Shown here one piece after another: positions 1 through 8,529 of a stretch of 64,000 nt of DNA; positions within the stretch are counted from its first letter, which is position 1; the number at the start of each line of letters is the position of its first letter. A model generated the notes under the pieces. That model did no database searches. It was not told the origin of the DNA and saw only the letters and a program-made list of their open reading frames with translations. The stretch is taken from positions 1 through 64,000 of the forward strand of contig NZ_JASCXN010000037.1 in the NCBI RefSeq assembly GCF_030010625.1, given 5' to 3'. Source of the stretch: Streptomyces sp. CC208A. Its GTDB lineage: Bacteria > Actinomycetota > Actinomycetes > Streptomycetales > Streptomycetaceae. The position numbers and the translations under genes were made by a program.

Positions 1-50
1 CGCATGCCCCGGACATCGGCACGTGGGAGGCCGCCGACCGCGTCGACCGT

Positions 51-1560
51 TCAGCCGGCCGTCACGGCCGCTCCCGGCAGGGCCGCGGTCGCCGGGTGGG
101 TGGGACGGGAGAACAGGCGGTCGGTAGGACCCTGTTCGACGGCGTGGCCTTCCGAGAGGACGAGGAGCGTGTCTGTCCGGTCGGCGACCAGGCGCAGGTC
201 GTGGCTGATGAGGACGAGCGCGGGGTTTCGCCCGGTGCGGAGGTCGTCCAGCAGGTTCATGACGGCTTCGGCGGTGTCCGCGTCGAGGGCGGAGGTCACC
301 TCCTCGCACACCAGAACGTCCGGTTCGGCTGCGAGGGCGCGGGCGACGGAGGCGCGCCGGCGTCGGCCGCCGGGGAGTTCATGGGGGAGCGGGTCGCGAA
401 GTCGGCGGGGAGGCCGACCCGGTCGAGCGGTTCGAGGACGCGCTCGTCCCTCCGGGCACGGGGTGTGCGGTCGTGGAGGGCGAGGGGGACGGCAGATGGT
501 CGCGCCGACGGTGCGGCTGGAGTTGAGGGTGCCCAGGGGATTCTGGGGGACGAGCTGGACGAGACGGCGCTGTTCGCGGGTGCGGCGGGCGGCGATGGCG
601 TGCAGTGCGGTGCCGTCGAGGGTGACGGTGCCGCCGTCGCGCGGTGCAGGCCGACGACCGTGCGCATCAGGGGCGTCTTGCCGGATCCCGAAGCGCCGGC
701 CACGCCGAGGCCACCGCCGGCGGACAGGTCGAAGTCGACGCCGTGCAACGCGGGGATCCGGCGGCCGCGGTGAGTGAAGGCGGCCGCGAGGCCGGTGACA
801 GCAAGTACCGCGGGCCTGCCGGTGGTCTCGGGTGGTGCGGAGCGGCGCGCTGGGACGGACAGCGAGCCTGTGGTGAGACGGGGGCGCGGTTCCACGACGT
901 CGTCGGCGAGCCGACGCACGAGGTCGGCGTCGTGGCAGCACAGGGCGATCACGACGCGGTGTCGTTCGGCCAGGTGGCGAAGGAGTTCGCCGATCTCGTC
1001 GCGGACGTTCGCGTCGAGTCCGGCCGGCGGTTCGCCGAAGAGGAGGACGGTGGGGCGGCGGGCCGGCGCGCGGGCGAGGGAGACCCGCCGCCGTCGGCCG
1101 CCGGAGAGACCACCGGGGCGGCGGTCGGCGAGGTCTCCGTCGGTGGGGAGCCGTGCCTCGTCGAGGAGCGCGGTGAGCGCCTCCGGGCTGCGGTCCACGG
1201 CGACTTCGGCGGGTGGACGGCGGACCTGCATACGGGGGTTGTGAGGCCGGGGCCGGGGTCCTGACCGACGTACGCGAGGCGGTGGCGGCGCGGTGCGCGC
1301 AGTTCCGGGTCGGGCAGGGCGAGCGGGTCGCCGCCGAGGACGTCGATCGTGCCCGCCGTGAGCCGTGAGCCGTGAGCCGTGAGCCGTGAGCCGTGAGCCG
1401 TGAGCCGTGAGCCGTGAGCCGTGAGCCGCGCGCCCGGCGGCAGGACACCGGCGACGGCCCGCAGCAGCGTCGTCCTTCCGCAGCGCGACGGGCCGGTGAG
1501 GGCCGTGACCCGGCCGGTGCGGAGTTCGAGGCCGCCGTTCTCCAGGAGCAGGCGTGACGG
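51..1560 (-). pseudogene. Relic of a dual (DppD-DppF type) ABC transporter ATPase
   Basis: Fragments of two ATPase domains can be read on the minus strand but in three different frames. Near 1500 is a Walker A-like stretch GPSRCGRTT, where the invariant lysine is arginine. It is followed by the heptamer array, then TIDVLGGDPLAL and YVGQDPGPGLT. A frameshift near 1240 leads to the first signature (GGLSGGRRRRVSLARA). The second Walker A (GASGSGKT) lies near 670, and further shifts near 640 and 400 precede VARALAAEPDVLVCEEVTSA and the final LISHDLRLVADR. At least three frameshifts and the altered P-loop make this a dead gene. With the permease fragment at 1633-2052 it is the remains of an oligopeptide/nickel-type importer, related in kind to the two intact ones in the window. 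Confidence 0.8.
1358..1427. repeat. Heptanucleotide tandem array, 10 perfect copies of GTGAGCC
   Basis: Ten uninterrupted copies of GTGAGCC (GGCTCAC on the minus strand) lie between the Walker A region and the rest of the first ATPase domain of the relic. At ten copies the minus-strand frame is kept across the array: PPGARLT, then repeats of LTAHGSR, then LTAGTIDVLGG. A single ancestral unit would also keep frame, since 1 and 10 are equal modulo 3, so the array probably expanded from one unit. Perfect copies in an otherwise eroded gene indicate recent expansion by slippage. Confidence 0.95.
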
Positions 1561-1632
1561 TGAGTCAGTCGACGCGTACGACGGTCTCGCCCTCGGGCAT
1601 CCGCTGGTCCGCGTACCAGCGGGGCATGTGGT

Positions 1633-2052
1633 TCACAGCGCGGTCACCGCCTTGCGGCCGCCGGGCGGGACGAGCGCCGAGGCGGCCAGGACGGTCCAGG
1701 GGTTGAGGAGGATGCCGCCGGCGTTCTCACGGATCATCAGCGCCCAGTCGGTGGCGGGCGGCTGGGGCCCGACCTGAAGGAAGCCGGCCGTGGCGACGAC
1801 GTACACGGCGGCGACGAACCGCAGTCCGAACAGGGCGAGGAGCGTGGCGCGCAGGTTGGGAAGGACCTCTCTGACCACGAGGTGCCCGACGCGCCCGCCT
1901 CCGGCCGCCGCCGCCTCGACGTAGCCGGACGCCACGACGGGCGCGGCCACCAGGCGCACCGCGTACGGCACGTCGAGGACGTACGCGGCGGCGATCAGGG
2001 CGAGGCGGCCGCCGGTCGGCCAGGACCGGAGCGCCACCACGGCCGCCGGCAT
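1633..2052 (-). pseudogene. C-terminal fragment of a DppC-type ABC permease
   Basis: The minus strand encodes about 138 residues of a binding-protein-dependent permease: RLALIAAAYVLDVPYAVRL, REVLPNLRATLLALFGLRFV (EAA-like region), then ATAGFLQVGPQPPATDWALM, which corresponds to the FLGLGAQPPxPEWG segment of DppC proteins. The N-terminal half is missing. Similarity stops near 2050, where the opposite strand begins to encode an unrelated oxygenase fragment, marking a rearrangement junction. It is the partner of the decayed dual ATPase downstream. Confidence 0.75.
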
Positions 2053-2506
2053 CCGCAAGGCGCACCTCGCGCACGAGGGCGTGGAACTGCTGTCCCGCCC
2101 CGAGCTCCCGATCCTGCCCGATGACACCTGTGCCGAGGCCCAGGCCTTCGACGGCCTGCCGCCGAAGGTGCCCGCCCTCTGGGAGTCCGGGAACGGCCTC
2201 ACCCTGCGCTTCGACCCCGCCTACACGCCGCTCGGCGACGCCACTCCCGAACACCGCGCCGCCTACGGTCGCCTTGAGGACGAACTCGCCCGCGTCTCCG
2301 TGGCCGTCAGCCTGGAGCCGGGTGACGTCCTGGTCGTGGACAACGACCTCGTCGTCCACGGCCGGGTGCCTTGCCAAGCGCGCTACGACGGTACCGACCG
2401 CCGGCTGAAGCGGGCCTCGGCACGGGCGCCGGGCCGCCGCACCCGGTCCGCCGCCGAGGCGGACGGGGACGGCTACGGCCAGGCCGCGACCCAGGCGTAC
2501 GCGTGA
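2042..2506 (+). pseudogene. C-terminal fragment of a TauD/clavaminate synthase-like 2OG-Fe(II) oxygenase
   Basis: About 150 residues are readable, including LPPKVPALWESGNGLTLRFD and the C-terminal strand GDVLVVDNDLVVHGR, which carries the distal metal-binding histidine and 2OG-binding region of clavaminate synthase-like and AsnO-like amino acid hydroxylases. The N-terminal part with the HxD/E pair is missing; the sequence starts abruptly at the junction with the permease relic. The stop at 2504-2506 is followed in the same frame by a MATE fragment. Confidence 0.7.
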
Positions 2507-2758
2507 TCCGTCGGCGTCGGACTGCTGCGCGGCCTGGACGACACCAAGGGCGGCTTCCACGTCACCCTCGTCGGCTACTGGCTCATCGGCCTCCCCGCCA
2601 CCTGGATCCTCGGCCACTTCACCGGCCTCGACAGCACCGGCGTCTGGCTCGGCCTCCTCACCGGCCTCGTCGTCACCGCCCTCCTCCTGCGCCGCTACCA
2701 CCGCGGCCTCGCAGCCCGCTCCGCCGCCCCGGCCGAGGCGGAGACGGCTGCGGCCTGA
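2507..2758 (+). pseudogene. C-terminal fragment of a MATE-family efflux protein
   Basis: Reading on in the oxygenase frame after its stop gives 83 codons without a start: GVGLLRGLDDTKGGFHVTLV, YWLIGLPATWILG, GVWLGLLTGLVVTALLL, then an Arg/Ala-rich tail. This matches the last helices of NorM-type MATE exporters (LRGxGDT... YWxxGLP). Only the terminal two to three membrane segments remain. Confidence 0.65.
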
Positions 2759-2835
2759 CGAGGTGTGCGCCGGGCAGCCCGCCCGCGCACCTTCCGGCAT
2801 GACACGTCTGTGACGTCCCGACCCCCAGGCCTAGA

Positions 2836-2850
2836 TGAACATGAATGTCA
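2836..2850. promoter_or_regulatory. Zur-box-like operator upstream of the YraQ-type permease
   Basis: TGAACATGAATGTCA matches 12 of 15 positions of the actinobacterial Zur core TGAAAATGATTTTCA and is imperfectly palindromic. It overlaps an in-frame ATG at 2845, which argues that translation starts downstream, at GTG 2944. Confidence 0.6.
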
Positions 2851-2943
2851 TCGGCTAATGTGTGCCCGCTCGCGCCGGGCGACCTCCGGGCGGGCATGGT
2901 GCGTTCGCCGGACCACGGTGGACCAGGAGCGAGGGGGCGCGGC

Positions 2944-3990
2944 GTGGTCGAGAGCTCGGCAGGTACGGCGGCGGCATCACCACCACGTCCCGACCTCCCG
3001 CACGGGGTGGTCGACTCGGAGCCGCGGCCCAGGGCGAGGACCGGCGTGATCGGGTCGATCCTGGTCGGGGTCGCGTTGGTCATGGTGCCGGTCGGGCCGT
3101 GGCTGGAGCGGTTGTTCGGACTCGCGGCGTTCGGAGCGTGGCGGACGCTGCTGGTCGCCATCGTGGTGCAGGGCGTACCGTTTCTGCTGCTCGGCACCGT
3201 CGTCTCGGCGGCCATCGGCGCCTTCGTCCCCGCCCGGGTCTTCTCCAAGGTCCTGCCCCGCAACCCCGTCCTCGCCGTGCCGGTCGCGGGTGCCGCCGGG
3301 GTGGTGCTCCCCGGCTGTGAATGCGCCTCGGTGCCGGTCGCGGGCAGCCTGATGCGGCGGGGCGTGGCGCCCGCGGCGGCCTTGACGTTCCTGCTTGCCG
3401 CGCCCGCCGTCAACCCGGTGGTGCTCGTCTCGACGGCCATCGCGTTCCCCGGCAGCCCGGAGATGGTGGCCGCGCGGTTCGGCGCCTCGCTCGTCACCGC
3501 GGTCGTCATGGGCTGGCTGTGGATCAAGCTGGGCCGCGAGGAGTGGCTGCGGCTGCCGGCCGGGCACCCGGAGCACGCGCCCGGATCGAGCCGGCTGGCC
3601 GCCTTCCGGCGCGGCCTTCAGCACGACTTCCTGCACGCGGGGGGCTTCCTGGTGGTCGGCGCCATGGCCGCGGCGACCTTCAACATCCTCGTACCGCCGT
3701 CCGTCCTCGAGGTGTTCTCCGATTCGCCGTGGCTCGGCGTCCTCGTGGCGGCGCTGCTCGCGGTGCTGCTCTCGGTCTGCTCGGAGGCGGACGCGTTCGT
3801 CGCGGCCTCGTTCACGGGCTTCTCGCCCACCGCCCGCCTCGCGTTCATGGTGGTCGGACCGATGGTCGACATGAAGCTCATCGCCCTGCAGTCGGGGGCC
3901 TTCGGGCGGGCGTTCGCGGTGCGGTTCTGCGCCGCCACGTTCGTCGTGGCCGTCCTGTGCTGCGTACTCGTCGGAGGCGTACTGCTGTGA
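2944..3990 (+). CDS. YraQ/DUF318-family membrane permease
   Basis: 348-residue polytopic membrane protein of the YraQ (DUF318, UPF0718) family. Helices alternate with GxxLPGCECASVPVAGSL and the second-half motif SVCSEADAFVAASF; such paired cysteine/acid motifs mark this family of putative metal or metalloid permeases. GTG 2944 is chosen because GGAGCGAGGGGG lies just upstream and the farther ATG (2845) overlaps the Zur-like box. The stop overlaps the start of the TIGR03943 partner, the usual two-gene unit in actinomycetes. A Zur-like box and a histidine-rich partner suggest zinc-responsive expression. The transported substrate is not established. Confidence 0.8.
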   Translation: MVESSAGTAAASPPRPDLPHGVVDSEPRPRARTGVIGSILVGVALVMVPVGPWLERLFGLAAFGAWRTLLVAIVVQGVPFLLLGTVVSAAIGAFVPARVFSKVLPRNPVLAVPVAGAAGVVLPGCECASVPVAGSLMRRGVAPAAALTFLLAAPAVNPVVLVSTAIAFPGSPEMVAARFGASLVTAVVMGWLWIKLGREEWLRLPAGHPEHAPGSSRLAAFRRGLQHDFLHAGGFLVVGAMAAATFNILVPPSVLEVFSDSPWLGVLVAALLAVLLSVCSEADAFVAASFTGFSPTARLAFMVVGPMVDMKLIALQSGAFGRAFAVRFCAATFVVAVLCCVLVGGVLL

Positions 3991-4817
3991 CCGGACAACC
4001 CCCCACCCCCGCGGGAGACCCCCGCTCGCTGAGCGAACTCGGCCTGCCTCTGCTGCTGGTGCTGACCGGCACGGGCCTGCTGCGCGCCACCGTGGGCAGC
4101 GACATGTACCTCCGGTACGTGAAGGAAGGGCTGTGGCCCTACCTCGTCGCGTCCGGAGTCCTGCTGGTCCTCCTGGGGCTGGCGGGGATCGGGGCCGAGG
4201 TGGCGCGCCGCCTGCGGCAACCGGTGCTGCGGAGGGACGCGTCCGGCCGCAGGTACTGGCACCATCCGGCCGACGGCCACGCGGAAGGACACGACGACCA
4301 CGGACACGGGCACGGCGGTGCCACCCGCGTCGCCTGGCTCCTGGCCGTACCGGCCCTCACCCTCCTCTTCGTCGCGCCGCCGGCGCTCGGCTCGTACACC
4401 GCCTCGCGTGACGGCGCGACGGCCCGCGTCGAGCGGACCGGCTACGAGGAACTGGCGGACGCGCCGACCACACCCATGGCGCTGGAGGAGTTCATCGGCC
4501 GGTCGATGTACGACTCGATGAGCCTGCGCGGCCGCAAGATCCGCGTCCTCGGATTCGTCACCGCCGGCAGGACTCCGGACACCTGGTACCTCAACCGCCT
4601 GAAGGTCGGCTGCTGTGCGGGCGACGCGCGGACCCTGCGCGTGGAGATGCACGGCTTCAAGGCACCCGCCGACGACACCTGGGTCGAGGTCACCGGCGTG
4701 TGGCAGCCCGGCGAGGTCACTCCGGACAAGCCCGTTCCGACCATGGAGGTCGGCGCCCTGAAGTCCGTGGCGCAGCCCCGCAATCCCTACCAGGACGCGC
4801 CGCCGACGGACGGCTGA
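3987..4817 (+). CDS. TIGR03943-family membrane protein, partner of the YraQ permease
   Basis: 276 residues. Two N-terminal membrane helices (LGLPLLLVLTGTGLL, YLVASGVLLVLLGLAGIG) lead to a histidine-rich loop at about residues 92-111 (HHPADGHAEGHDDHGHGHGG), another helix, and a soluble C-terminal domain ending TMEVGALKSV. The C-terminal domain contains GCCAGDA, the conserved cysteine motif of this family. The histidine loop can be expected to bind zinc or a similar metal. The start overlaps the permease stop by four bases (GTGA), so the genes are translationally coupled. The 3' end overlaps a convergent methyltransferase frame. Confidence 0.85.
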   Translation: MTGQPPTPAGDPRSLSELGLPLLLVLTGTGLLRATVGSDMYLRYVKEGLWPYLVASGVLLVLLGLAGIGAEVARRLRQPVLRRDASGRRYWHHPADGHAEGHDDHGHGHGGATRVAWLLAVPALTLLFVAPPALGSYTASRDGATARVERTGYEELADAPTTPMALEEFIGRSMYDSMSLRGRKIRVLGFVTAGRTPDTWYLNRLKVGCCAGDARTLRVEMHGFKAPADDTWVEVTGVWQPGEVTPDKPVPTMEVGALKSVAQPRNPYQDAPPTDG

Positions 4818-5619
4818 GTCCCGGGCCGGGGCGGCCTCGCTCCACGCCGGCCTCCTCTCCCCGCACGGCCGTCAGGACCACGCTGTGGCCGCACTGCCAG
4901 ACCGTTCCCACCGCCGGGAAACCGGCCTTGCACAGCAGTTCGGCGTACTCGCGGGCGCCGAGCCCGTTGTCGCCGTCCGGGCCGGTGCCGCGGCGGGCCC
5001 GCTCCGCGAGGAGTTCCGCGAACCCCTCGTGGACGGCGGCCACCGCCCACCAGTCGGCCCAGTCCTCCGCGGGCTGTTCGGCCTGCCTGGCCCTGTGCCC
5101 GCGCCCGACGGCGGCGGCCAGTCCACGGACGGGCGCGTCGTTCTGGAAGAGGTGGTCTGCGTCGACCGGCACTCCGCCGGGTCGGAGGAGGTCGTGGACC
5201 TGTTGGTACACGGTCGCGAGGTCGGCGGGCGGCAGGTCATGCAGGGCGGCCGTGGAGACCACCGCGTCCAGCCGACCGTCCGCGGAGAGCGCCGGGGTCC
5301 ACGACCCCGGCCCGATACGCGCGTCCACGAAGGTGACGGCGGCCCCGTGCACCGCCTGCCCGAGCGCCAGAAGGAACGGATCGTGATCGACGCCCAGGAC
5401 GCGGGCGTGCGGCAGTCGGTCGGCCCGTCCGGCGGCCGGCGAGCCGGGGCCGCGGCCGAGGTCCGCGATCACGGGCCGTCGGCTGTCGCGGCAGGCGTGC
5501 GCGACCGCGTCGGCGACGACGTCGAGGCGTTCGGTGCGGGCGGTGGCGTAGTGCCGCTGCTGGGGCTCCCGGCGCTCCACCCACGGGGCCGCCTCGGCGG
5601 CCGTCAGGGCTTGTGCCAT
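4717..5619 (-). CDS. Class I SAM-dependent methyltransferase
   Basis: Up to 300 residues. The AdoMet motif I reads VIADLGRGPGS, followed by the acidic end of strand 2 (VLGVDHDP), strand 4 LDAVVSTAALHDL and the post-motif LLRPGGV. The start ATG at 5619 overlaps the GNAT gene by 16 bases, so both form one transcript leaving the Zur-like box at 6338. The last 40 or so residues run into the convergent TIGR03943 gene and look unlike a methyltransferase; the ancestral end is probably near 4845 with a lost stop. Role in the neighbouring metallophore pathway is an inference from position only. Confidence 0.7.
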   Translation of the reverse strand: MAQALTAAEAAPWVERREPQQRHYATARTERLDVVADAVAHACRDSRRPVIADLGRGPGSPAAGRADRLPHARVLGVDHDPFLLALGQAVHGAAVTFVDARIGPGSWTPALSADGRLDAVVSTAALHDLPPADLATVYQQVHDLLRPGGVPVDADHLFQNDAPVRGLAAAVGRGHRARQAEQPAEDWADWWAVAAVHEGFAELLAERARRGTGPDGDNGLGAREYAELLCKAGFPAVGTVWQCGHSVVLTAVRGEEAGVERGRPGPGLSRPSAARPGRDCGAAPRTSGRRPPWSERACPE

Positions 5620-6233
5620 GGTGCCTGTTTCCCTTCGTGGTGCGGGTTTTCCGGGATCGCTGTCGCGCGCCGGAGGCGGCGGCACTGGGGCAACGGGATC
5701 TCGAAGTGCACGGTGCCGACGCCGGGACCGTGCTCTCCCGTCGCGCGGGCGTCGAAGACCTCCTTGGCCAGGCCGCGCCAGAACGCCTCCGCGCCCTCGA
5801 CGTCGACGTTGGTGTGCAGGTAGATGCTGTCGTAGCCGGGGGTCTCGGCGACGAAGGCGCAGGCACGGTCCACGAGGGTGCGGGCCAGGCCGTGCCGTCG
5901 GTGCTCCGGGCGTACGTAGACCCGGACGAGCTGCGCGGTGGTGCCCGACGGGTAGCGCTCGGCGAGCCGGCGCGGATGCGGCGGATGGGCCGGTCCTTCC
6001 GAGCGGACTCCGGTGGTGGCCACCACCTGGTCGCCGTGCAGGGCGACCAGCAGCAGGTGGCGGGGGTCGTTCAGGTAGGTCTTCTCGATCTCGATGACGT
6101 CGCGGTGCCACGCGGGCACGAAGCCGTAGCCGAAGTCCCGGTAGAAGGTGTCGAGCATGACCTGGCGGGCGCCCTCCACGTCGGCCGGGCCGGCGGGGCG
6201 GACGGTGTAGGGCGGGTGCGGGTGACGGCTCAT
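5604..6233 (-). CDS. GNAT-family N-acetyltransferase
   Basis: 209 residues. The GNAT fold is recognisable by AQLVRVYVRPEHRRHGLARTLV (the acetyl-CoA loop, motif A Q/RxxGxG/A) and a following TPGYDSIYLHTNVD strand. ATG 6233 is preferred over an upstream start at 6308 because AGGAG lies eight bases before it. It is the first gene of a two-gene minus-strand unit (with the methyltransferase), divergent from the ATP-grasp operon and sharing the intergenic Zur-like box. It could acetylate a metallophore intermediate; the substrate cannot be told from sequence. Confidence 0.8.
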   Translation of the reverse strand: MSRHPHPPYTVRPAGPADVEGARQVMLDTFYRDFGYGFVPAWHRDVIEIEKTYLNDPRHLLLVALHGDQVVATTGVRSEGPAHPPHPRRLAERYPSGTTAQLVRVYVRPEHRRHGLARTLVDRACAFVAETPGYDSIYLHTNVDVEGAEAFWRGLAKEVFDARATGEHGPGVGTVHFEIPLPQCRRLRRATAIPENPHHEGKQAPWHKP

Positions 6234-6337
6234 CGGGATCTCCTGAAGACGCGCGAGGGGCTCCTCGCGCGGTGTGAGGGCGTACGACGGCAGGCGTGCG
6301 TCTCGCATGCGGAGAAGTGCGCCCTGATAGATGACAA

Positions 6338-6352
6338 TGAAAACGATTATCG
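6338..6352. promoter_or_regulatory. Zur-box-like operator in a divergent promoter
   Basis: TGAAAACGATTATCG matches the Zur core at 12 of 15 positions, with arms GAaAA..TTaTC. It lies in the 209-bp gap between the GNAT gene (start 6233, minus) and the ATP-grasp gene (start 6443, plus), so one site can control both transcripts. Confidence 0.65.
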
Positions 6353-6442
6353 ATAAGGTCCTTCTCGGTCAAGCGAGCGCGCCCGGGCGGCGCGCCGAAG
6401 CGACCGGATCACACCTCAACCGTGCTGTGAGAAGGGGAAGTC

Positions 6443-7699
6443 GTGGCTCATCTGCTGATGGTCGAGAGCTGGGTCGGGTCCATGAGCAGGCTGCTGCCCA
6501 GGGCCATTCGCGAGGCAGGTCACGAGTTCACCTTCCTGACCCGTGACCTGCACCACTACCTGCGGTCGGCTCCGGAGGGCACCGCGCACCCCCTCCTCGC
6601 GGCCCGCCACGTGCTTACGGCGGACACCAACGACACCGACGCGCTGCTGCCCTTCGTCGAGCGGGCCCACGAACTCCTGCGCTTCGACGGGGTCGTCACC
6701 TCCTGCGACTACTACCTCGGGACGGCCGCGCGCGTCGCCGGGCGTCTCGGGCTGCCCGGCCCCACGCCCGAGGCGGTCGAGAACGCGTGCCGCAAGGACG
6801 CCACCCGCCGGGTCCTGGCCGAAGCCGGGCTCCCGGGACCGCGGTTCGCCGTGTGCGCGGACTGGGCCGAGGCCGCCACCGCAGCACACGACCTCGGCTA
6901 TCCGCTGGTGCTCAAGCCCGTGGACCTGTGCGCCGGGATGTTCGTCCGCCGCGTCGACGACGAGGCCGCTCTGGCGGACGCCTTCCGCGCGCTCGCCGCC
7001 TTCCCCGTCAACGCCCGCGGACAGCGACGCGACCCCGTCGTGCTGCTCGAAGAGCTCCTCGACGGCCCGGAGGTGAGCGTCGAGACCGTGTCCCACGACG
7101 GGGCCGTGCACGTCGTCGGGGTCACCGACAAGAGCGTGGGCGGGGCCCCCGCGTTCATCGAGACCGGTCACATGTTCCCCGCCGCCCTGGATCCGGCGGA
7201 CACCGAGGCCGCCGCGGAGACCGCACGCCAGGCGCTCAAGGCACTGGGGCTCGACGGGGTCGTCGCCCACACGGAGATCAAGCTGACGGCCGACGGACCG
7301 CGCCTGGTCGAGGTCAACCCCCGGCCCGCCGGCAACCGCATCACCGAACTCGTACGTCACGTGACCGGCGTCGACCTCGCCGCCGCCTGCGTGGACGTGG
7401 CCCTCGGCCGTGAACCGGACCTGCGCCGCCGCGCCACCGGACTGACCAGCGCCGCGATCGGCTTCCTGGTGCCGGACGAGGACGGAGTGCTGGAAGCCGT
7501 CGACGGCGCTGACGTGGTCGGGGCGGCGGACGCCCTGCTGGAACTGCAGCTCGCCGAACCCGGCAGGGCCGTCAAGGCCGCCGGCAGCAACAACGAGTAC
7601 CTCGGCCACGTCATGGCGGGTGACACGCAGGGCCTGGCCGCCCGGGCCCGCGTCGAATCCCTGCTCGCGCAGCTGAGTCCCCGGGTGGTGACCCGATGA
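6443..7699 (+). CDS. ATP-grasp carboxylate-amine ligase
   Basis: 418-residue ATP-grasp enzyme, likely forming an amide bond between amino-acid-like units via an acyl phosphate. Visible are the lysine strand PLVLKPVDLCAGMFV, the acidic EELLDGPEVSVETV, and the metal-binding LVEVNPRPAGNRI with E and N. The size and motifs fit the L-amino acid ligase / carnosine-synthase-like branch rather than purine enzymes. The GTG start follows GAAGGGGAAG. First gene of a ten-gene plus-strand operon under the Zur-like box; its stop overlaps the next start (ATGA). Proposed job: joining building blocks of a small metallophore. Confidence 0.85.
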   Translation: MAHLLMVESWVGSMSRLLPRAIREAGHEFTFLTRDLHHYLRSAPEGTAHPLLAARHVLTADTNDTDALLPFVERAHELLRFDGVVTSCDYYLGTAARVAGRLGLPGPTPEAVENACRKDATRRVLAEAGLPGPRFAVCADWAEAATAAHDLGYPLVLKPVDLCAGMFVRRVDDEAALADAFRALAAFPVNARGQRRDPVVLLEELLDGPEVSVETVSHDGAVHVVGVTDKSVGGAPAFIETGHMFPAALDPADTEAAAETARQALKALGLDGVVAHTEIKLTADGPRLVEVNPRPAGNRITELVRHVTGVDLAAACVDVALGREPDLRRRATGLTSAAIGFLVPDEDGVLEAVDGADVVGAADALLELQLAEPGRAVKAAGSNNEYLGHVMAGDTQGLAARARVESLLAQLSPRVVTR

Positions 7700-8529
7700 A
7701 CGCACTCACCGACACGCGCCTCGCGGCCCCCTCGTACGACGACCTCGTCGAGCGCGTGCTGGCCGGCGGCTTCGGCCCCGACCCGCGCGCCCAACGGATC
7801 TCGGTGGCCTTCACCACCCGGCAGGCGGTACGCCACGAAGGGCGCGGCTCCGGCTACCGCAACGAAGTCCTCAGCCTGCGTCTCGCCGAGGCCGTGGGCT
7901 CCTGCGCGGTCGAGCCGGGCGAACTGCCCGACGGCGCCGTGGAGGACTGCGTCGGCGCGGACGTCGCCTGTCTCCTGGAACACGAGCTGACGCCGGTCCG
8001 GGTCGCGGCCCTTGACGCGTACCTCATGTACGCCCTGCCGCACGGTCCGGAGAACGGCGCTCGACCCTGCCCGCTTCCCTCCGGCACGTCACTGGAGAAG
8101 TCCCGGGCCAGGGCCAAGGCCGTGGTGGAGCTGGTCGACGTCGCGCCCGGAGCGACCGTGCTCGTCGTCGGCGTGGTCAATTCCCTGCTGGAGGCCCTGC
8201 GGGCGCGCGGACTCGCGTACATCCCCTGCGACCTCAAGGGCGGCACGACCGAATGGGGCGAGCCGGTGCGCACCGACGCCCTGGCGGAGCTGGAGCGCTG
8301 CGACGCCGTCCTCGCCTCCGGCATGACCCTCGGCAACGGCAGCTTCGAGCCGATGCGCCGGCACGCCCAGCGCCACGGCATCCCCCTGGTGATGTTCGCG
8401 CAGACCGGCAGCGCGGTCCTGCCGCGCCTCATCGGCTCCGGCGTCACCGCGGTGTGCGCGGAGCCGTACCCCTTCTTCTGGCTGGACGGCGGCCCGGGGA
8501 GCATCCACCGCTACGGAGCCGCCCAGTGA
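7696..8529 (+). CDS. Rossmann-like DUF364 protein (putative heavy-metal chelation domain)
   Basis: 277 residues. The C-terminal half has a Rossmann-like pattern (ATVLVVGVVNSLLEALRARG, then CDAVLASGMTLGNGSF) typical of DUF364, a family named for putative heavy-metal chelation. The N-terminal segment (YRNEVLSLRLAEAV) fits the enolase N-like DUF4213 domain normally found in front. Start and stop overlap the neighbours, so it is co-translated with the ATP-grasp and PLP genes. No catalytic role is established for the family; here it may be a biosynthetic enzyme or handle the metal-bound product. Confidence 0.7.
   Translation: MNALTDTRLAAPSYDDLVERVLAGGFGPDPRAQRISVAFTTRQAVRHEGRGSGYRNEVLSLRLAEAVGSCAVEPGELPDGAVEDCVGADVACLLEHELTPVRVAALDAYLMYALPHGPENGARPCPLPSGTSLEKSRARAKAVVELVDVAPGATVLVVGVVNSLLEALRARGLAYIPCDLKGGTTEWGEPVRTDALAELERCDAVLASGMTLGNGSFEPMRRHAQRHGIPLVMFAQTGSAVLPRLIGSGVTAVCAEPYPFFWLDGGPGSIHRYGAAQ

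Noticed and set aside
4787..5050. Alternative frame continuing the minus-strand methyltransferase
   Set aside because: Would need a frameshift near 4850 and adds no recognisable motif; overlap with the TIGR03943 gene is simpler to explain by loss of the original stop.
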